A DNA stretch of 64,000 nt from the NCBI GenBank assembly GCA_963691705.1, contig OY829539.1, positions 52,364,327-52,428,326 of the forward strand, written 5' to 3'. Shown in pieces: positions 9,901 through 21,155 of the stretch. The notes under the pieces are model-generated. The model was not told the origin of the DNA. It made no database searches and saw only the letters and a list, made by a program, of their open reading frames with translations. Every line of letters begins with the position of its first letter. Positions within the stretch are counted from its first letter, which is position 1. The position numbers and the translations under genes were made by a program. This DNA comes from Viola odorata (lineage: Eukaryota; Streptophyta; Magnoliopsida; Malpighiales; Violaceae).

Positions 9901-12374
9901 CCGGTTAGAAAGCTTAACAGACCCGGAATTGTCCTTGGGTCACCGGTTCACCGATCCGACCATCGGGTGGGTTCGGGTTTCAAAATTATGCTTCATATGC
10001 TTGCGTCGGGTTTGGGAGGGCCAAGACAGGATCTCTCATCATGGCCTGTTTGACATTTCTTAATGTCGCTTTGCACTCCACCGACCAACACCAAGTTTTT
10101 CCTTTCTTCAATAAGTCTGTGAAAGGAGCTACACGTTTTGCATACTTATCGATGAAGTATCGATAATAGTTTGCTAGACCCAAGAATGAACACAACTCAG
10201 TAACTCCGCTTAGTGTCTGCAAATCTCGAATCGCCTTTACCTTGTCCATATTCCTGCGAATTTTACCATATTCGATGACATGACCTAAGAAGTTAATCTT
10301 GGTTTGACCGAATTCGCACTTTTCCTTTTTCACATAAAGTTGATTCGCCTTTATTCTTTCAAATACCAATCTCAAGTGATCCACGTGCTCTTCTAGAGTA
10401 TTAGAGTAGACCACAATGTCGTCAATGTAGACAACCACAAACTTCTCCATATAGTCTCGAAACACCTGGTTCATCATCGTACAGAAGGTGGCTGGGTCAT
10501 TAGTCAACCCGAACGACATCACGAGGAATTCAAATGACCCATATCTCGTAACGCAAGTTATTTTCTCCTCATCGTCTTTAGCAATTCTGACTTGGTAGTA
10601 GCCTAATTGTAGATCCAACTTAGTGAAGTACCTCGCTCCATTAAGCCGGTCAAACAAGTCAACTATCAAGAGAAGTGGATATCAATTCTTAACTATCACC
10701 TTGTTAAGTGCCTGATAATCAATACATAATCATAGACTTCCGTCATGTTTCTTCTGAAAAAGCACAGGAGCTCCATATAGAGCTTTCACAGGTCGTATAA
10801 ATCCAGCATCCAACAACTCTGTTAATTGCTTGCGTAACTCAACCAACTCAGGAGGTGTCATTCGATAGGGTGCTTTTGTAGGGGGTTTAGGTCCATCGAT
10901 TAGATCAATCTCGTGATTGATGTTTCGTCGTGGTGGCAAAGCTTTAGGCAGTTTATCGGGCATCACTTCTGCGTACTCGGTTAGCAATTGAGCAACTAAA
11001 GACGGGCATTCTCCTCTTGTATCATTCCTAGCATACAAATGAATCGCCATGAAGGTGGCTTCACTTTTCTTCATTGCGGACAACAGTTTCTTCTCTTTAA
11101 CTGAGCTTATTGTTAGCAGGATAACCACTGGCTCTTCGTCCATTAGTAGTAAACATCGAGCTGAAGGGTCAGAAACTGCTTTAGCCAATATGAGGAAATC
11201 TAATCCAAGGACAATGTCGAAGTCGTCCAAAAATGCTACTACAAAGTCAAATTTTCCTTTCCAAGAACCCATCTTAATCGAGACATCTTTAGCGAAACCC
11301 TCTTTCTTTCTTGCCTCTGAATTCACCGAGAACAATATCCACTTGTAATTTCTTAGCAAAGGTATCAGAGAGGAAGCTATCTGTGGCTCCTATATAAACA
11401 AGAGCTTCCATATTCCATTCTCCTATTTGAACTGTGACATACATGAGTCATTTTACCGTCTCTTGCTTGGCCAACTGTTTCTTTAAGGCGGACAAGAAGT
11501 TTTTCTCATTTGGACTTGAACCTTCTGTGAATTCTCCCTCTGTTAGAGAGCTCAATGATTCTCTAACATTCTGCAAAGCATTCAAGGCTGCCTTAGAATT
11601 ATGGGGTCCTTTGCAAATAAAGCATGCAATAGGTCTCAGGGTTTTGCCTATATATCCACCCGATTCTTGAGAATTCCCTAGTTTTGTTAGGAATATATTC
11701 CCATTATTTCCAGTGAAGTTCCTCCCAAACTTATTTTGCTTAGGATACGACGCTCCCGTCATACCAAACTTTCTTTTTGCCCCACCACCTGATCTATCTT
11801 CTACTCTTTCTGCGATTGTAATTGCGTCGCTCAAATTTTTAGGATTCTATCGACGGACTTCACTTTTGTGGTAGGGTTTGAGGCCCTGGATGAAATTAAA
11901 CAATCGGTCCGCTTCTAACATGTCTTTGATATCCAATATAAGGGTTGAGTACTTATTCACATACTCCCGAATTGAGACAGTCTGCACTAGGTCTCGCAAG
12001 TTCATACGAGCGATATATTCCACATCCTCTGGACAAAATACCTTTCGCAGCTCCCCTTTGAATTCTTCCTAAGTGGCGTTGTTACCCAAGTGCGTCCTCC
12101 ACCATACCTTGGCATCTTCGGACAGTAACATTACCACTATCGACAACCGAGATGAATTTGACATCAACTCGCCAACTCGGAAATAGTTTTCCATATCGAA
12201 CAAGAAATTATCAATTTTTTTTACTCTCCTCTCCCCATTATAGGGCTTCGGTTGGAATCTTTTGCATCTTTTTAGGTCTACAAACACTGAACCAAAGGGT
12301 CCAAAGGGTTCCTTTTGCTCGATCTCGTTGAGCTTACTCCTCAACTCAGTAATTAAATTGCTCTGCAAATCCAC
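6905..12374 (-). pseudogene. Chromovirus gag-pol with chromodomain, broken frames
   Basis: Reading right to left, gag capsid lies at 12374-12069 (KPYNGERRVKKIDNFLFDME, EDAKVWWRTHL). The nucleocapsid follows at 11834-11448, with a decayed zinc knuckle (CFICKGPHNS, later ligands lost). The protease tail and RT start (DDFDIVLGLDFL, IDGPKPPTKAPYRM) lie at 11359-10730, and RT (FVVVYIDDIVVYSN, LGHVIEYGKI) at 10669-9986. RNase H (TDASDFAHGGVLL) is at 8708-8385. Integrase spans 8104-7110, with CLICQQDKVDRQK for the zinc domain, a shifted DGQTERMN-type catalytic Glu near 7650, and PFELVTGQQPLFP. The C-terminus at 7219-6905 is a chromodomain (RRQIQN...QFLVKWKDLGDEEI), which steers integration into heterochromatin. 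The RT-RNase H join is split by the hAT insertion at 8716-9990. Frameshifts occur at nearly every domain border. Confidence 0.87.
8716..9990. mobile_element. hAT-like non-autonomous element, CGTCG-palindrome family
   Basis: An exact 8-bp target duplication, cttcatat, lies at 8708-8715 and 9991-9998; removing the element restores the gypsy reading PTQAYE(V)QTDASD. The left end is catagttttaaaaaccgac and the right end, reverse-complemented, is cataattttgaaacccgaa (about 15 of 19 matching). Subterminal gacccg/gaaccgg words repeat at both ends. The interior is AT-rich with ATT/ATC simple repeats (9310-9430) and two aaaacgacgt(c/t)gt cores near 9757-9800. No transposase frame is present. The 8-bp duplication supports hAT. 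Confidence 0.82.
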
Positions 12375-12902
12375 CTTTTCCCTCAGAAATGTGAAAAATG
12401 GTTCATGCCTCTTGCAAGTTGTCTTGCAAATCGTTCACTCTTGAACTAGTAATACTCAATGCCTCAGAAATCTCTCTAAGGTCTACTCTCTATAGCAAAT
12501 CCTCGAGACTTCCCTGGAAATTTCCTGCCCTATATAGGGATCGACATTCCAGGGTAGAGAGTCTCTTTGTTAACTGTGCCTCAAGCACTTCAATACGCCG
12601 CACCCGTTCCACAAAGAGGTCAAAAGTCCCCTCGTCTGCCTCTGTAGTAGGGTCACCTGTGGCGCTCTCGCCTTTGAATAAAGTATCATACTAGATCAGA
12701 CGAGACTCAAGCAACTCGATGCGTTTGGCCCTCTCAAGGATTTAATCCCATGTCACTGCAGATTGTGACAAAATCTTAGTTAGAGTCCTCTAACTCTTCA
12801 TCCAGTCCTCAATTGTAAGCACACAATTTTCTAGTTCAGTGCATCTTACTTTTGAAGACTTTGCCATCATGAAAGAATTCAAAAAACTGTTCCACTACCA
12901 AC

Positions 12903-13361
12903 TGTCACAGACCAATCCTTGAACACAAAAGGATTGAGTTCGTGCGACATTCGTGAGGTCTCGTTACACGAACCAACCTTTCAATCCCACCTTAGTTTTG
13001 CATCCACAAAGGAGCAAATAGGTTAATAACCAACACAAGCCAATTATAAGCATTCCATAAGCACGACATCACATAGACACATAATATAATCGTATAGGCA
13101 CTACAAGATTCACACAAGGCACAAATTATAATGAAATGCATCTCTTTATTAAGCAAGCGTTTAATAAAGGCAAGACCATAAAGATTGCGAACAAGGGGGT
13201 CGCCCGCACGGCCGACTCAAGACATCCGTTCCGGTGAATAACTGAGTCCATGGCACAAGAGACTTATTACTCACTCCCCCAATCTAATTACAAGTAAGCC
13301 CTAGTTAAGGTTAAGCGGCCATGGGCTTGAACAATGCCCTGGACAAGTTTAAACCTTAATA
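12903..13361 (-). repeat. Chromovirus 5' LTR
   Basis: This 459-bp copy starts tgtcacagacc and ends ccttaata on the plus strand, and pairs with 6346-6809. Confidence 0.9.
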
Positions 13362-13690
13362 GGTGGTGTGTAGAGACGAGTTAGGTAGAATAAAGTATGG
13401 TGTATGTTCTTTGTTCCATTATTTCTCTGTGTTACAATCTAAAGCTATTGCAATTAGAGAATCTGTCAGCCTGACCTCCTCTAAGGTAATTATCGAGACA
13501 GATTCTACAATCCTTGTTGCATGCCTAAAGGATCTGCACAAACCTGTCTTGTAAGAGATTGATTCGATTATGTCAAATATTAAAAATAGGATAAGGTTGT
13601 TGGAAAGTTATTTTTGTAAAGATTTATAGAGAAGCTAATAGTGTAGCAGATTGACTTGCTAGAGCTATTAGGCTCCATTTTAGATTTTAC
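13362..13690 (+). pseudogene. LINE RNase H domain, second half
   Basis: The frame continues from 6345 across the chromovirus: VCRDELGRIKYGVCSLF, QSKAIAIRESVSLTSS (catalytic Glu), VIIETDSTILVACL (catalytic Asp), then a stop and REANSVAD*LARAIRL, the end of the RNase H domain. The 3' end of the LINE is not clear; no poly-A tail was recognised. Confidence 0.82.
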
Positions 13691-14640
13691 ATCTTCTTGG
13701 ATGCTTTTGTGCGGATGAAAGGAAAGGGAGTGTTAGTTGGCCCTCATGGTCTTTTAATCGAGATGTATTTGCAATTTCTTTTTTCTTTTCTTTAACCACT
13801 CATTCTTTTTGAATTTTATTATTTTAGATAAATTTTAGAAGACTTTTTTTCATGAAATACACATTTTTAGTAACTATTTAATATTAAAGAAAAAGAATGT
13901 ATAGTGGCGGCGGCGTGAGTTTGAGGAAAGGATGTGGTAAATGCCTCTCACGCTAAAATAGATTCGGGTTGGGCTTGTTTGGGTTTAATATTTCTCTCTT
14001 CTTTTACAACCAAAATAAATCAATTATTTCTTTTTTATTATTGTTTATTGTTTAAGTGATTTTTTTTAGTTTATTCACGTAGATCTATATATAAAATTTA
14101 ATAATTATTTAAATTAGTTGATATTTTATGTTTGCATAAATTATTTATATGTACATTATACTGTATAAAATTAAAAGTACGTTATATTAAAGTCTTAATT
14201 TTTTCAGTTGGTCAATAGTCACAGCTTTGACAGAGCTCATATCATATGCTCAAGACCCCTAAAATGGATTACCTATTTCGTTCTCGAAGGAGTTATAACG
14301 TTTTAGATTTTGAATCCTTCGTTCTCTTTTGATGGGATCGGTTGGAAATCCACCAAATAGATAAGGTCACCTAAGAGTGGCATTGGAATATTCTTTTGAA
14401 ATAGAACAACAAATAGAATAGAATTGGTCTTTGTACTTCTGCTTTAAGTCGATCTTTTTGTCCTCCTTCCCTAACTGAATATTTTAGTGCTGCTTTTACC
14501 TATTTGAGATATATATATTAAAAAAAAACCTCGGATCCCTCCATACACATCCGTTGGGGGAGGGAAAAAGGGTACGGGTAATACTGCTAACTGATTTTTG
14601 TGTTCTCTTTTCTCATTATCAGTTTTCTAAATGTTAAGCG
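13691..14640. other. AT-rich intergenic, no recognisable gene
   Basis: Mostly A/T text with a GC-richer island around 14225-14420 that I could not identify. No open frame of note. Confidence 0.5.
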
Positions 14641-14747
14641 AATTAAGTGTGAGTGACAACTCATTTGTGGCTCACACGGTCGCTCACTTAGATGTCATTG
14701 CTACCATTTGGGGTTCAGGTTTGGGTTGGAAAAAAGTGTTTTTCTCA

Positions 14748-14801
14748 ACCCAAAAGCTAGGAAAGGTGTTTGGTAAACACCTTCCCAAAAGCTCTATTGG
14801 G
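14748..14801. repeat. Imperfect inverted repeat (hairpin)
   Basis: The word acccaaaagctaggaaaggtg is mirrored by caccttcccaaaagc...gggt around a ggt/aaa centre. The arms are about 24 bp and imperfect. It looks like the centre of a small foldback or MITE-like sequence; outer ends were not found. Confidence 0.5.
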
Positions 14802-14990
14802 TTTCCTTTGTATTTTGCATAGAAAAGCCACTGGTCCCTGAGGGAGCAACCATTGGAAGCGCTTTAAGGCAAAACACGGGAAGCTGATTTTGAATTAAAA
14901 TGGACAATTTTCACAGCTCTACCCCTCATATTTACAATCAAACCAGGTATAAATAACGTGAAAATTACCCAATTCCTTCTCATTTCCCTA

Positions 14991-15950
14991 GGGCAAACAG
15001 CTAGTTGATCAGGCTAGAAGTAGTCCTAGTAGAATTAACAAGAAATCGTTAAATAATTAAATACCAACTAAGGATATATTAATTTCAATTCGACCTCACA
15101 GCCTTCTTAAACAACCTTTGATGATCCTACCAAGAACAAGTGAGCTTAGCCACTCATATTAGAATTAAAATTAATTAATTGCATAAAGGAAGAAGAAGAG
15201 GAAAGGGAAAACTCTTTATTATTGCCGGCCGGAGCAAAGCTCCGGTTTATTGAACGGAAAACAGAGAGTTATGGTCGTGGCTGCCAACTCCAGAAGTGGA
15301 AGATGAAAGATCCCCCCCAAACCCTAAAGCTAAAAGGGTTTATAAAAGAAAATTACAAAAAGGAAAAATCCTAAAATGGAAATTAATTAAAAGGGAAAAT
15401 TCTAATTTAATTGGAGTTGATCTTGGAATATTTTCTTGCCAAAACAGAAGAGATCTGGATTAATTGGAGAGAATCAGCGGATTTCCTTCTTTAAAAAGAA
15501 GTTTCCTTGTTCGTTCTTGGTCAGTTGTCGCTGTCTGCACATAAATGCTGGGGCAAGCCGCTGCCTGCATGCTGTCTGCCAACTGTTGCTAGGCCTCGCT
15601 GCTCAAGTCCGTCCAGAATCCATGAAAATGCAACTTTTTGATATTTCCTTTCCACAAGCTCTGATCTATAAAATAGTAGGAAAATAGAAGGAGATCGGTA
15701 GCAACATGCCCAAAAAAGGGCTAGGAAAGGAATGAGAAATTAGTATAAAATGCATCATATCAAGCGACCATGTCTTTACATAATTCTACATTTCTACATA
15801 ATTATTACTTGAGGGACTATCTTTCAATTCATGCATAATCTCACATCTCAACCGGTTATGATGTACTCAAAATATGGTAAATACTTGGAGCAACCATCTT
15901 TACTGTTAATCAAAAATCTCAGTCACACTGCATTTTTTATCAGACAGTAA
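14991..15950. mobile_element. Probable internal/untranslated part of the gypsy element preceding its LTR
   Basis: The stretch has no convincing coding frame. It leads directly into the polypurine tract at about 15948-15962 (aaagagggggcaac) before the LTR at 15963, so at least its right part should be retroelement 3' internal sequence. The 15190-15370 part has LTR-like text of its own, so a second, smaller insertion is possible. Confidence 0.35.
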
Positions 15951-15962
15951 AGAGGGGGCAAC

Positions 15963-18900
15963 TGTTGCTACCCAAATTTTGACTTATGTCACAACTTTTT
16001 TGTATTTTATTACTTGTCACGTTTAAAAGCTCATCCAGATCAAATTTCTGTCGATTCTTGGTCCTAGGCTAGTTTGTTTAATATTTCGTGTCTTTTCAGT
16101 TTTTCATATTTTTAACCATCTTTTCGCGAACTTCTATCGGTCCCAAGTAAGTTTTCTCGGACCGTGGATCGAGCACTTTATTTCTTTAGTTGATAAATAC
16201 CTACTATTTTTCTCTTCCACACCCTCTTGTTTGGTTTCGTTCAATTTTTGCCGTAAGGGCATTTATTTTACGTCCGAACTTTTGGCATTTCCGAAAGAGA
16301 AAATAAATACATTAAATCGAGTTTTGCATTTCTTCACTGTATACTAGTCTTTTCGCCTTATTTTCCTATACGTCGTGCTTCTCTCGGTTCGGACTTATTT
16401 TCAAGGTCGTACAAAATCGCTCGTACCAAAAATATCCCGTTCGTACCCAAAAATGGGATAAACTCCACATAAATGCCATTTAATTCATTCTCACCCTCCA
16501 ACTCGGCACCAGCTCACCAAGATCATCACAGTGTCCCATCCGATCAACCTTGGCCACAAGTAACCCTTGCTAGCTCACTATTCCGGCCTAGAGCTCATCA
16601 TCACCTTCCCCTTTTTCTTCCCGTCGGTTTGCAGCCACACATGCAAACCGACTCCAATTTTTTTCCTTCCTCTATAAATAGCAAGCTTCATGCAAGGTAT
16701 CAAGGGCACCAAAATCTCCTCTTAATCTCCATTTCTTGCACTACCTTCTTGGATAAAAATCTCTCATGGACAAGTAAGCTTTCTCACTCTAGCTTCTCTT
16801 TAATTTTCGTTTGTGTCCTTAATGCATGAATAAATTGCCAAAACTTGCCTCACATGTTTAGTTTTCATGTTAATTACGTCCTCCTTGCCTCAATTTAATT
16901 ACATGATGCTTTGAGTAATTAACAGCCATATATGCACATTAATTAGCTTATTGTTCCATGTGAAATTGCCACTGTTTTCTTGCTGCTTTGCTTGCTGTTT
17001 TGCTTGACTTGATTTAGTGCTATGATATTATAATTATTAGTGCTGATTTGGTTGGGTTTTATTGAATTGATTGTGCCTTGGTCGCCGGCCATGGTGGTCG
17101 GCGACGTTGAAGAAGAAGAAAGGGAGAAGATGAAGGTGAGGCGGAAAAGAAAATAGAAAAGTGATGGGCTTCGGCCCATCTTTGTTTTAAATTAAAATTT
17201 ACCAAGCCCATTTTTTAATGTCCAAAAATCCAAAATGTGGGGCCCACTTATTTCCGTCAAATCACATGAAATATTCGTATGCTTTTATGACATGTTTAAA
17301 TCGTATGAATTGTTCGTATGCTTTTATGACATTACATGAAATATTCGTATGCTTTTATGACATTACATGAAATATTCGTATGCTCCTTTTTCATGATTAT
17401 GCCATGATGAATTATCGAAAAAATATTTGTATGTTGGCATGCTATGAAATTTGTTTTCTTGTTTGCCATGTTTTATTTGATTAAATGCTTGCATGTTATA
17501 AATGATTTGTTTATTCACTATGCCATGTTTTATTTAATTAAATGCTTGCATGTATTGAATGATATGTTGAGTTGTTTGCCATGCTTTATTTTAATTTATT
17601 GCTTACATGTTATGAATGATTTGTTTATTTGTTTTCCATGTTTATTTAATTAATTGCTTACTTTTCGTAAATTAAGTAAATGTTTGCATGCGCTTTTCTT
17701 ATTTATTATTTTCGAACCATCACTAACATTTTCAATTTGCAAGGAAGATCAAGATCACACAACGCAAGTACGCTTTCTAGTCCTCTTTTATTTATTCAAT
17801 GCTTTCCGCAAATATTACTTATATGCATGCTATAAAAAAATGTTAAAAAGCTCATATCGTATTCGTTTGCATGATAAAATCAACGCACATGCTTACTTGT
17901 TTAAATCACTTGCTTTATTTATGCCATGAAATTAATTGCTATACATTGATACTTGAGCATGGTGGCTTCGATCTCACACGGTTATATGCATAGTTATCAG
18001 AACCGGACCAGACAGCGAACCGGAAATGAAAATTTGGTGGTTCAACCGGGTTAAACCGGATTGTAAATGCTGGTCCGTTTTGAACCGTTCAATATTAGAT
18101 AATTGAACCAGATTAAACCGGATTGAACCGGTTGGTTTTCACTGTAGCATTTTATAATATATCAAAAAATATTATTAAAATTGAAAAGGAAGTAAAACGG
18201 CGTCGTTTTGCTTTGGCCCTGATATGGGCCCGTGGGCCTTGTCAAAACGGCGTCGTTTTGGGCCCATGGGCCATGTCAAAACGACGCCGTTTTGACACGT
18301 CATCAAACCAGCTGGTTTGATAGAAAATCGGCCGGTTCGCCGGTTCACTAAAAACTGGCCGGGTCGACCAGTCCGATAGCTAAATCGAACCGGAAAGGTG
18401 AAAATGTCTGGTTGAACCGGCCGGTCCGGTTCTGATAACCAGGGTTATATGCATTCATAAATCGGTATTATGCTAGTTTATCCATGATAGGACCACATAG
18501 TAATTAAGTAACCATGCATGACCCAATGATAAAAAGGGGGGAACGTCCGCTCTAGCATACGAACAAACGGTAACCCCGTCCTTCGGTCCCTTTCGGAAAT
18601 AACAATGTCCCGATGAAAATGCTAAGATGTAACGTCACCTTTGAGGGCCCAAATCGTGTGTCAAAAATGTTTAAGTAATCGAAAAGTGGCCCAATTTTCG
18701 TAACAGGATTTCGGTTGACATGCTTCGATCATGCTTCGATCATTTACCTTGTAAATGGTTGGAAAGTGGCCCGTTTCCGTGGACGGAATTGGTTGACATG
18801 CTTCGATTATTCATTCGTTTTCGTATGCAAAAATGCTTAAGTGTTTGGAAAGTGACCCAATTTTCGTAACAGGATTTCGGTTGACATGCTTCGATCATTT

Positions 18901-19257
18901 ACCTTGTAAATGGTTGGAAAGTGGCCCGTTTTCGTGCGCGGCATTGGTTGACATGCTTCGATTATTTATTCATTTTTATGTTAAAAATTGTTTTCCAAAC
19001 ACCTTTCTACCGGTAACCTTTTTAAGGATGTGACTTGGGTGTCTAACACCTTCCCAAGTCCATAATACGACCTCAAACCTTCGTTCATTGGTTTAGACCA
19101 CATGTACCTTAGTTTTATTTTTATGTCATGACGCTTAGGTTCCCTAAACCTTAGAAAACATTAAGGTGGCGACTTCATTGCATTATGCGAAGCATCCATT
19201 TATGCTTAGCATCCGTCCCGAACCTAAACTCGTTTTCAACGAAAAGGAGGTGCGACA
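15963..19257 (+). mobile_element. Long (3.3-kb) LTR of a Tat-like Ty3/gypsy element, 3' LTR
   Basis: It begins tgttgctaccc right after the polypurine tract aaagagggggcaac and ends gaaaaggaggtgcgaca, TG...CA in form. It is 3295 bp, or about 2.83 kb without the nested hAT element (17989-18443) and its duplication. The interior has tandem repeats: about 36-bp units on aaatattcgtatgcttttat (17263-17390), about 60-bp units on gccatgttttattt (17460-17660), and two about 165-bp units on ggttgacatgcttcgatcat (18664-18990). The long LTR and terminal words suggest the Tat group. The 5' LTR and internal genes are not in the window, and no target duplication was found. Confidence 0.6.
17989..18443. mobile_element. 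hAT-like MITE, best-preserved copy of the CGTCG-palindrome family
   Basis: Terminal inverted repeats of about 21 bp with two mismatches: catagttatcagaaccgga at the left, and the reverse-complement of the right end reads cctggttatcagaaccgga. The inferred 8-bp target duplication is gttatatg (17981-17988 and 18444-18451), inside a longer 12-bp match ggttatatgcat. Three palindromic cores of the aaaacggcgtcgtttt type lie at about 18195, 18244 and 18278. It is 455 bp and has no coding capacity. It sits inside the long LTR. Confidence 0.85.
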
Positions 19258-19443
19258 GGTAGGATAATGATTACATCTACATGGGCAACCAATAAAGCCC
19301 GGGCATTCGCGTACCTCTGTTGCGGCGTTGCGCAGCCGTGTAACAAACTCTTATTCCTTTCTTAGTAATTTTGAGGCTAATTCTGTAATCGACAGAATTT
19401 CCTTACTTCACTTCTCTGAATAGTATCTATTTATTTAGAAAAG
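19258..19443. repeat. Duplicated segment A, copy 1
   Basis: Matches 21605-21790 almost base for base. It belongs to the tandem duplication that produced the two defensin-like genes. It starts immediately at the end of the LTR, so the LTR element inserted at or beside this copy. Confidence 0.85.
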
Positions 19444-20530
19444 TGAAGTAAGGAAATGTAATTTAATTAATTATAAAAATTCAGAAAAATAATATTATTA
19501 ATTTTAAAAATTCAGAAAAATAATGTAATTAATTTTAAAAATTCAAAAAAAATACTTTAATTAACTTTAAAATTTTAGAAAAATAATATAATTAATTTTT
19601 AAAATCTAGAAAAATACTGTGATTAATTTTAAAAACGCAGAAATGTAATTAATTTTTACGACCAGTGGCTGGAAACGCCGGAATCTGAGTGGGAACACCA
19701 TCCCCCACTACCGATTCGGCAAACCCAAGCATAAACTAAATATGAAGATCTACCCAGGAAATTAATAATTTTCACGACCAGCGGCTAGAAACCCAAGCCC
19801 GCTGGTGCTCCTACCATAACCGGCAACCACAATAGTCTCTACCGTTGCAGCAAATCTGGCGCACCACCACCACACCACATGCTCCTCAGCAGATCACCAC
19901 CGCCACAACAGATCTGGCGCCAAAATCGGAGTGGGAACACCATCCCCCACTGCCGATTCGGCAAATCCAAGCATAAACTAAATATGAAGATCTACCCAGG
20001 AAATTAAAAATTAATTACAATATTTTTTTGGATTTTTAAAATTAATTTAATTAATTTTCTTAATTTTTAAAATTAATTACAGTATTTTTCTGGAATTTTA
20101 AAATTAATTTAATTAATTTTCTTAATTTTTAAAATTAATTTAATTAATTTTCTTAATTTTTAAAATTAATTTATTTAATTTTCTTAATTTTTAAAATTAG
20201 TTAAATTAATTTTCTGAAAATTTTAAATTAATTATTTTTAAAATATTTAAAATTAATTAAATTATTTTTAAAATATTTAAAATTAATTATATTATTTTTC
20301 TGAATTTTTAAAACTATTTATATTATTTTTCGGATGTGGCATGCCACATCAATAACATGATGACATGTCATGCCACGTCAACATTTAACGGTGGAGGACG
20401 GACGACGTCAATGGCAGGTACCAAATGAGTTATTTCTTTCAAGTGGAGGTGTTTTTTAAACCGTTTGATCAAAGAAGGTGCCAAATGAGTCAGTCAAATT
20501 AAGTGCAGGTGTCAAAAAATAACTTAACCC
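19444..20530. mobile_element. Foldback-like insertion absent from the second duplicate
   Basis: The second duplicate (21605-22611) lacks this block. It has AT-rich arms in opposite orientation: about 32-bp units on aattaattttaaaaattcag to the left (19460-19660) and the complementary text to the right (20010-20330). Two direct copies of a 78-bp GC-richer unit lie between them (19687-19764 and 19929-20006). A palindromic tggcatgccaca motif lies near 20338. The left edge carries aagtgaagtaaggaaat, an exact inverted copy of host sequence 19397-19413. No coding frame is present. Confidence 0.6.
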
Positions 20531-20590
20531 ATATCTTTTCTCTAGAATGAAAGAAAATCATTAGAAGATTGCATGTATTGATCATTGAGC

Positions 20591-20600
20591 TATAAATATA
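20591..20600 (+). promoter_or_regulatory. TATA box of defensin-like gene 1
   Basis: tataaatata lies 74 bases before the start codon and is conserved in the second copy. Confidence 0.6.
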
Positions 20601-20664
20601 TGCAATGCAACTAGAGAATGTATACTAAATAGAATAATAACATCTAGCTAGCTAAGTGAGCAGC

Positions 20665-20968
20665 ATGGTTTCTCATCGAGCAATTCTTGTTGCAGTTTTC
20701 ACCTTCTGTCTTCTCTTCAGTTCTGGTAAGAAAGTTTAAAACATATTTATCTTCAAAGAATGCATATGTATGACAAATTAAAAAATAAAATAAAATATCA
20801 ATCTGTGTTGCAGGAAATTGTAGAGATTGTTTTGAGACAACTCAGAAGTGTCAACAAGACAAAGAATGTATTGATTCTTGCTTCACCGTAGGTTTTGGTG
20901 GGGAATGTAAAACAACTGGTGTTTGCTGCTGCTACTTCTTTCGAAGAACTAAAGGTTCCTTGCCCTAA
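20665..20968 (+). CDS. Defensin-like secreted cysteine-rich peptide, copy 1
   Basis: Two exons, 20665-20725 and 20814-20968, joined across an 88-bp GT-AG intron in the Gly21 codon, a common position for plant defensins. The 71-residue product has a signal peptide (MVSHRAILVAVFTFCLLFSS) and a mature part with nine Cys (23, 26, 33, 39, 43, 52, 58, 59, 60). C39-x3-C43, GGEC52 and the C58-C59-C60 cluster (holding a CxC) match the cysteine-stabilised alpha-beta fold of defensin-like proteins. By family knowledge such peptides are secreted and act in antimicrobial defence or reproductive signalling; the target here is unknown. An in-frame stop follows KGSLP. The second copy is 1458 bp downstream. 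It could also be called a low-molecular-weight cysteine-rich (LCR) peptide. Confidence 0.78.
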
Positions 20969-21155
20969 GAACTAAGAACTAAGAAAACATGCCTAGTGCA
21001 ACAAAAATAATACTATTTTTTTTAAAATTAATTTCATGTTTGATTTTTTTTTTTTTTAAAAGAATAAAGAAAATTTGAAATAATTTTCAAATTCGTTGTT
21101 TTCCATGTGTGTTTCTAAGGAATTGATGGTTTGAACCAAAATCTCACGTGGATCG

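Larger units (their letters stand above)
6346..13361 (-). mobile_element. Full-length but degenerate Ty3/gypsy chromovirus with two LTRs
   Basis: LTRs lie at 6346-6809 and 12903-13361. The target-site duplication is agtgg at 6341-6345 and ggtgg at 13362-13366 (one mutation); rejoining the flanks restores the LINE reading VAVVCRDELGR exactly. On the minus strand the order is gag, protease, RT, RNase H, integrase, chromodomain. A polypurine tract (gagtgggggagag, minus strand) abuts the 3' LTR at about 6810. The sequence after the 5' LTR is gttggtagtggaacag, a possible but non-canonical primer binding site. An hAT element is inserted at 8716-9990. Many stops and frameshifts make it non-autonomous. 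The LTRs differ at roughly one base in ten by eye, so the insertion is old. Confidence 0.9.
20531..21155. repeat. Duplicated segment B, copy 1
   Basis: Pairs with 21989-22611 and contains the promoter, exons, intron and 3' flank of the first defensin-like gene. Confidence 0.88.

Noticed and set aside
15190..15370. Separate LTR in minus orientation
   Set aside because: Some LTR-like text (aaaccctaaagc, tataaa) but no paired copy, polypurine tract or target duplication could be found.
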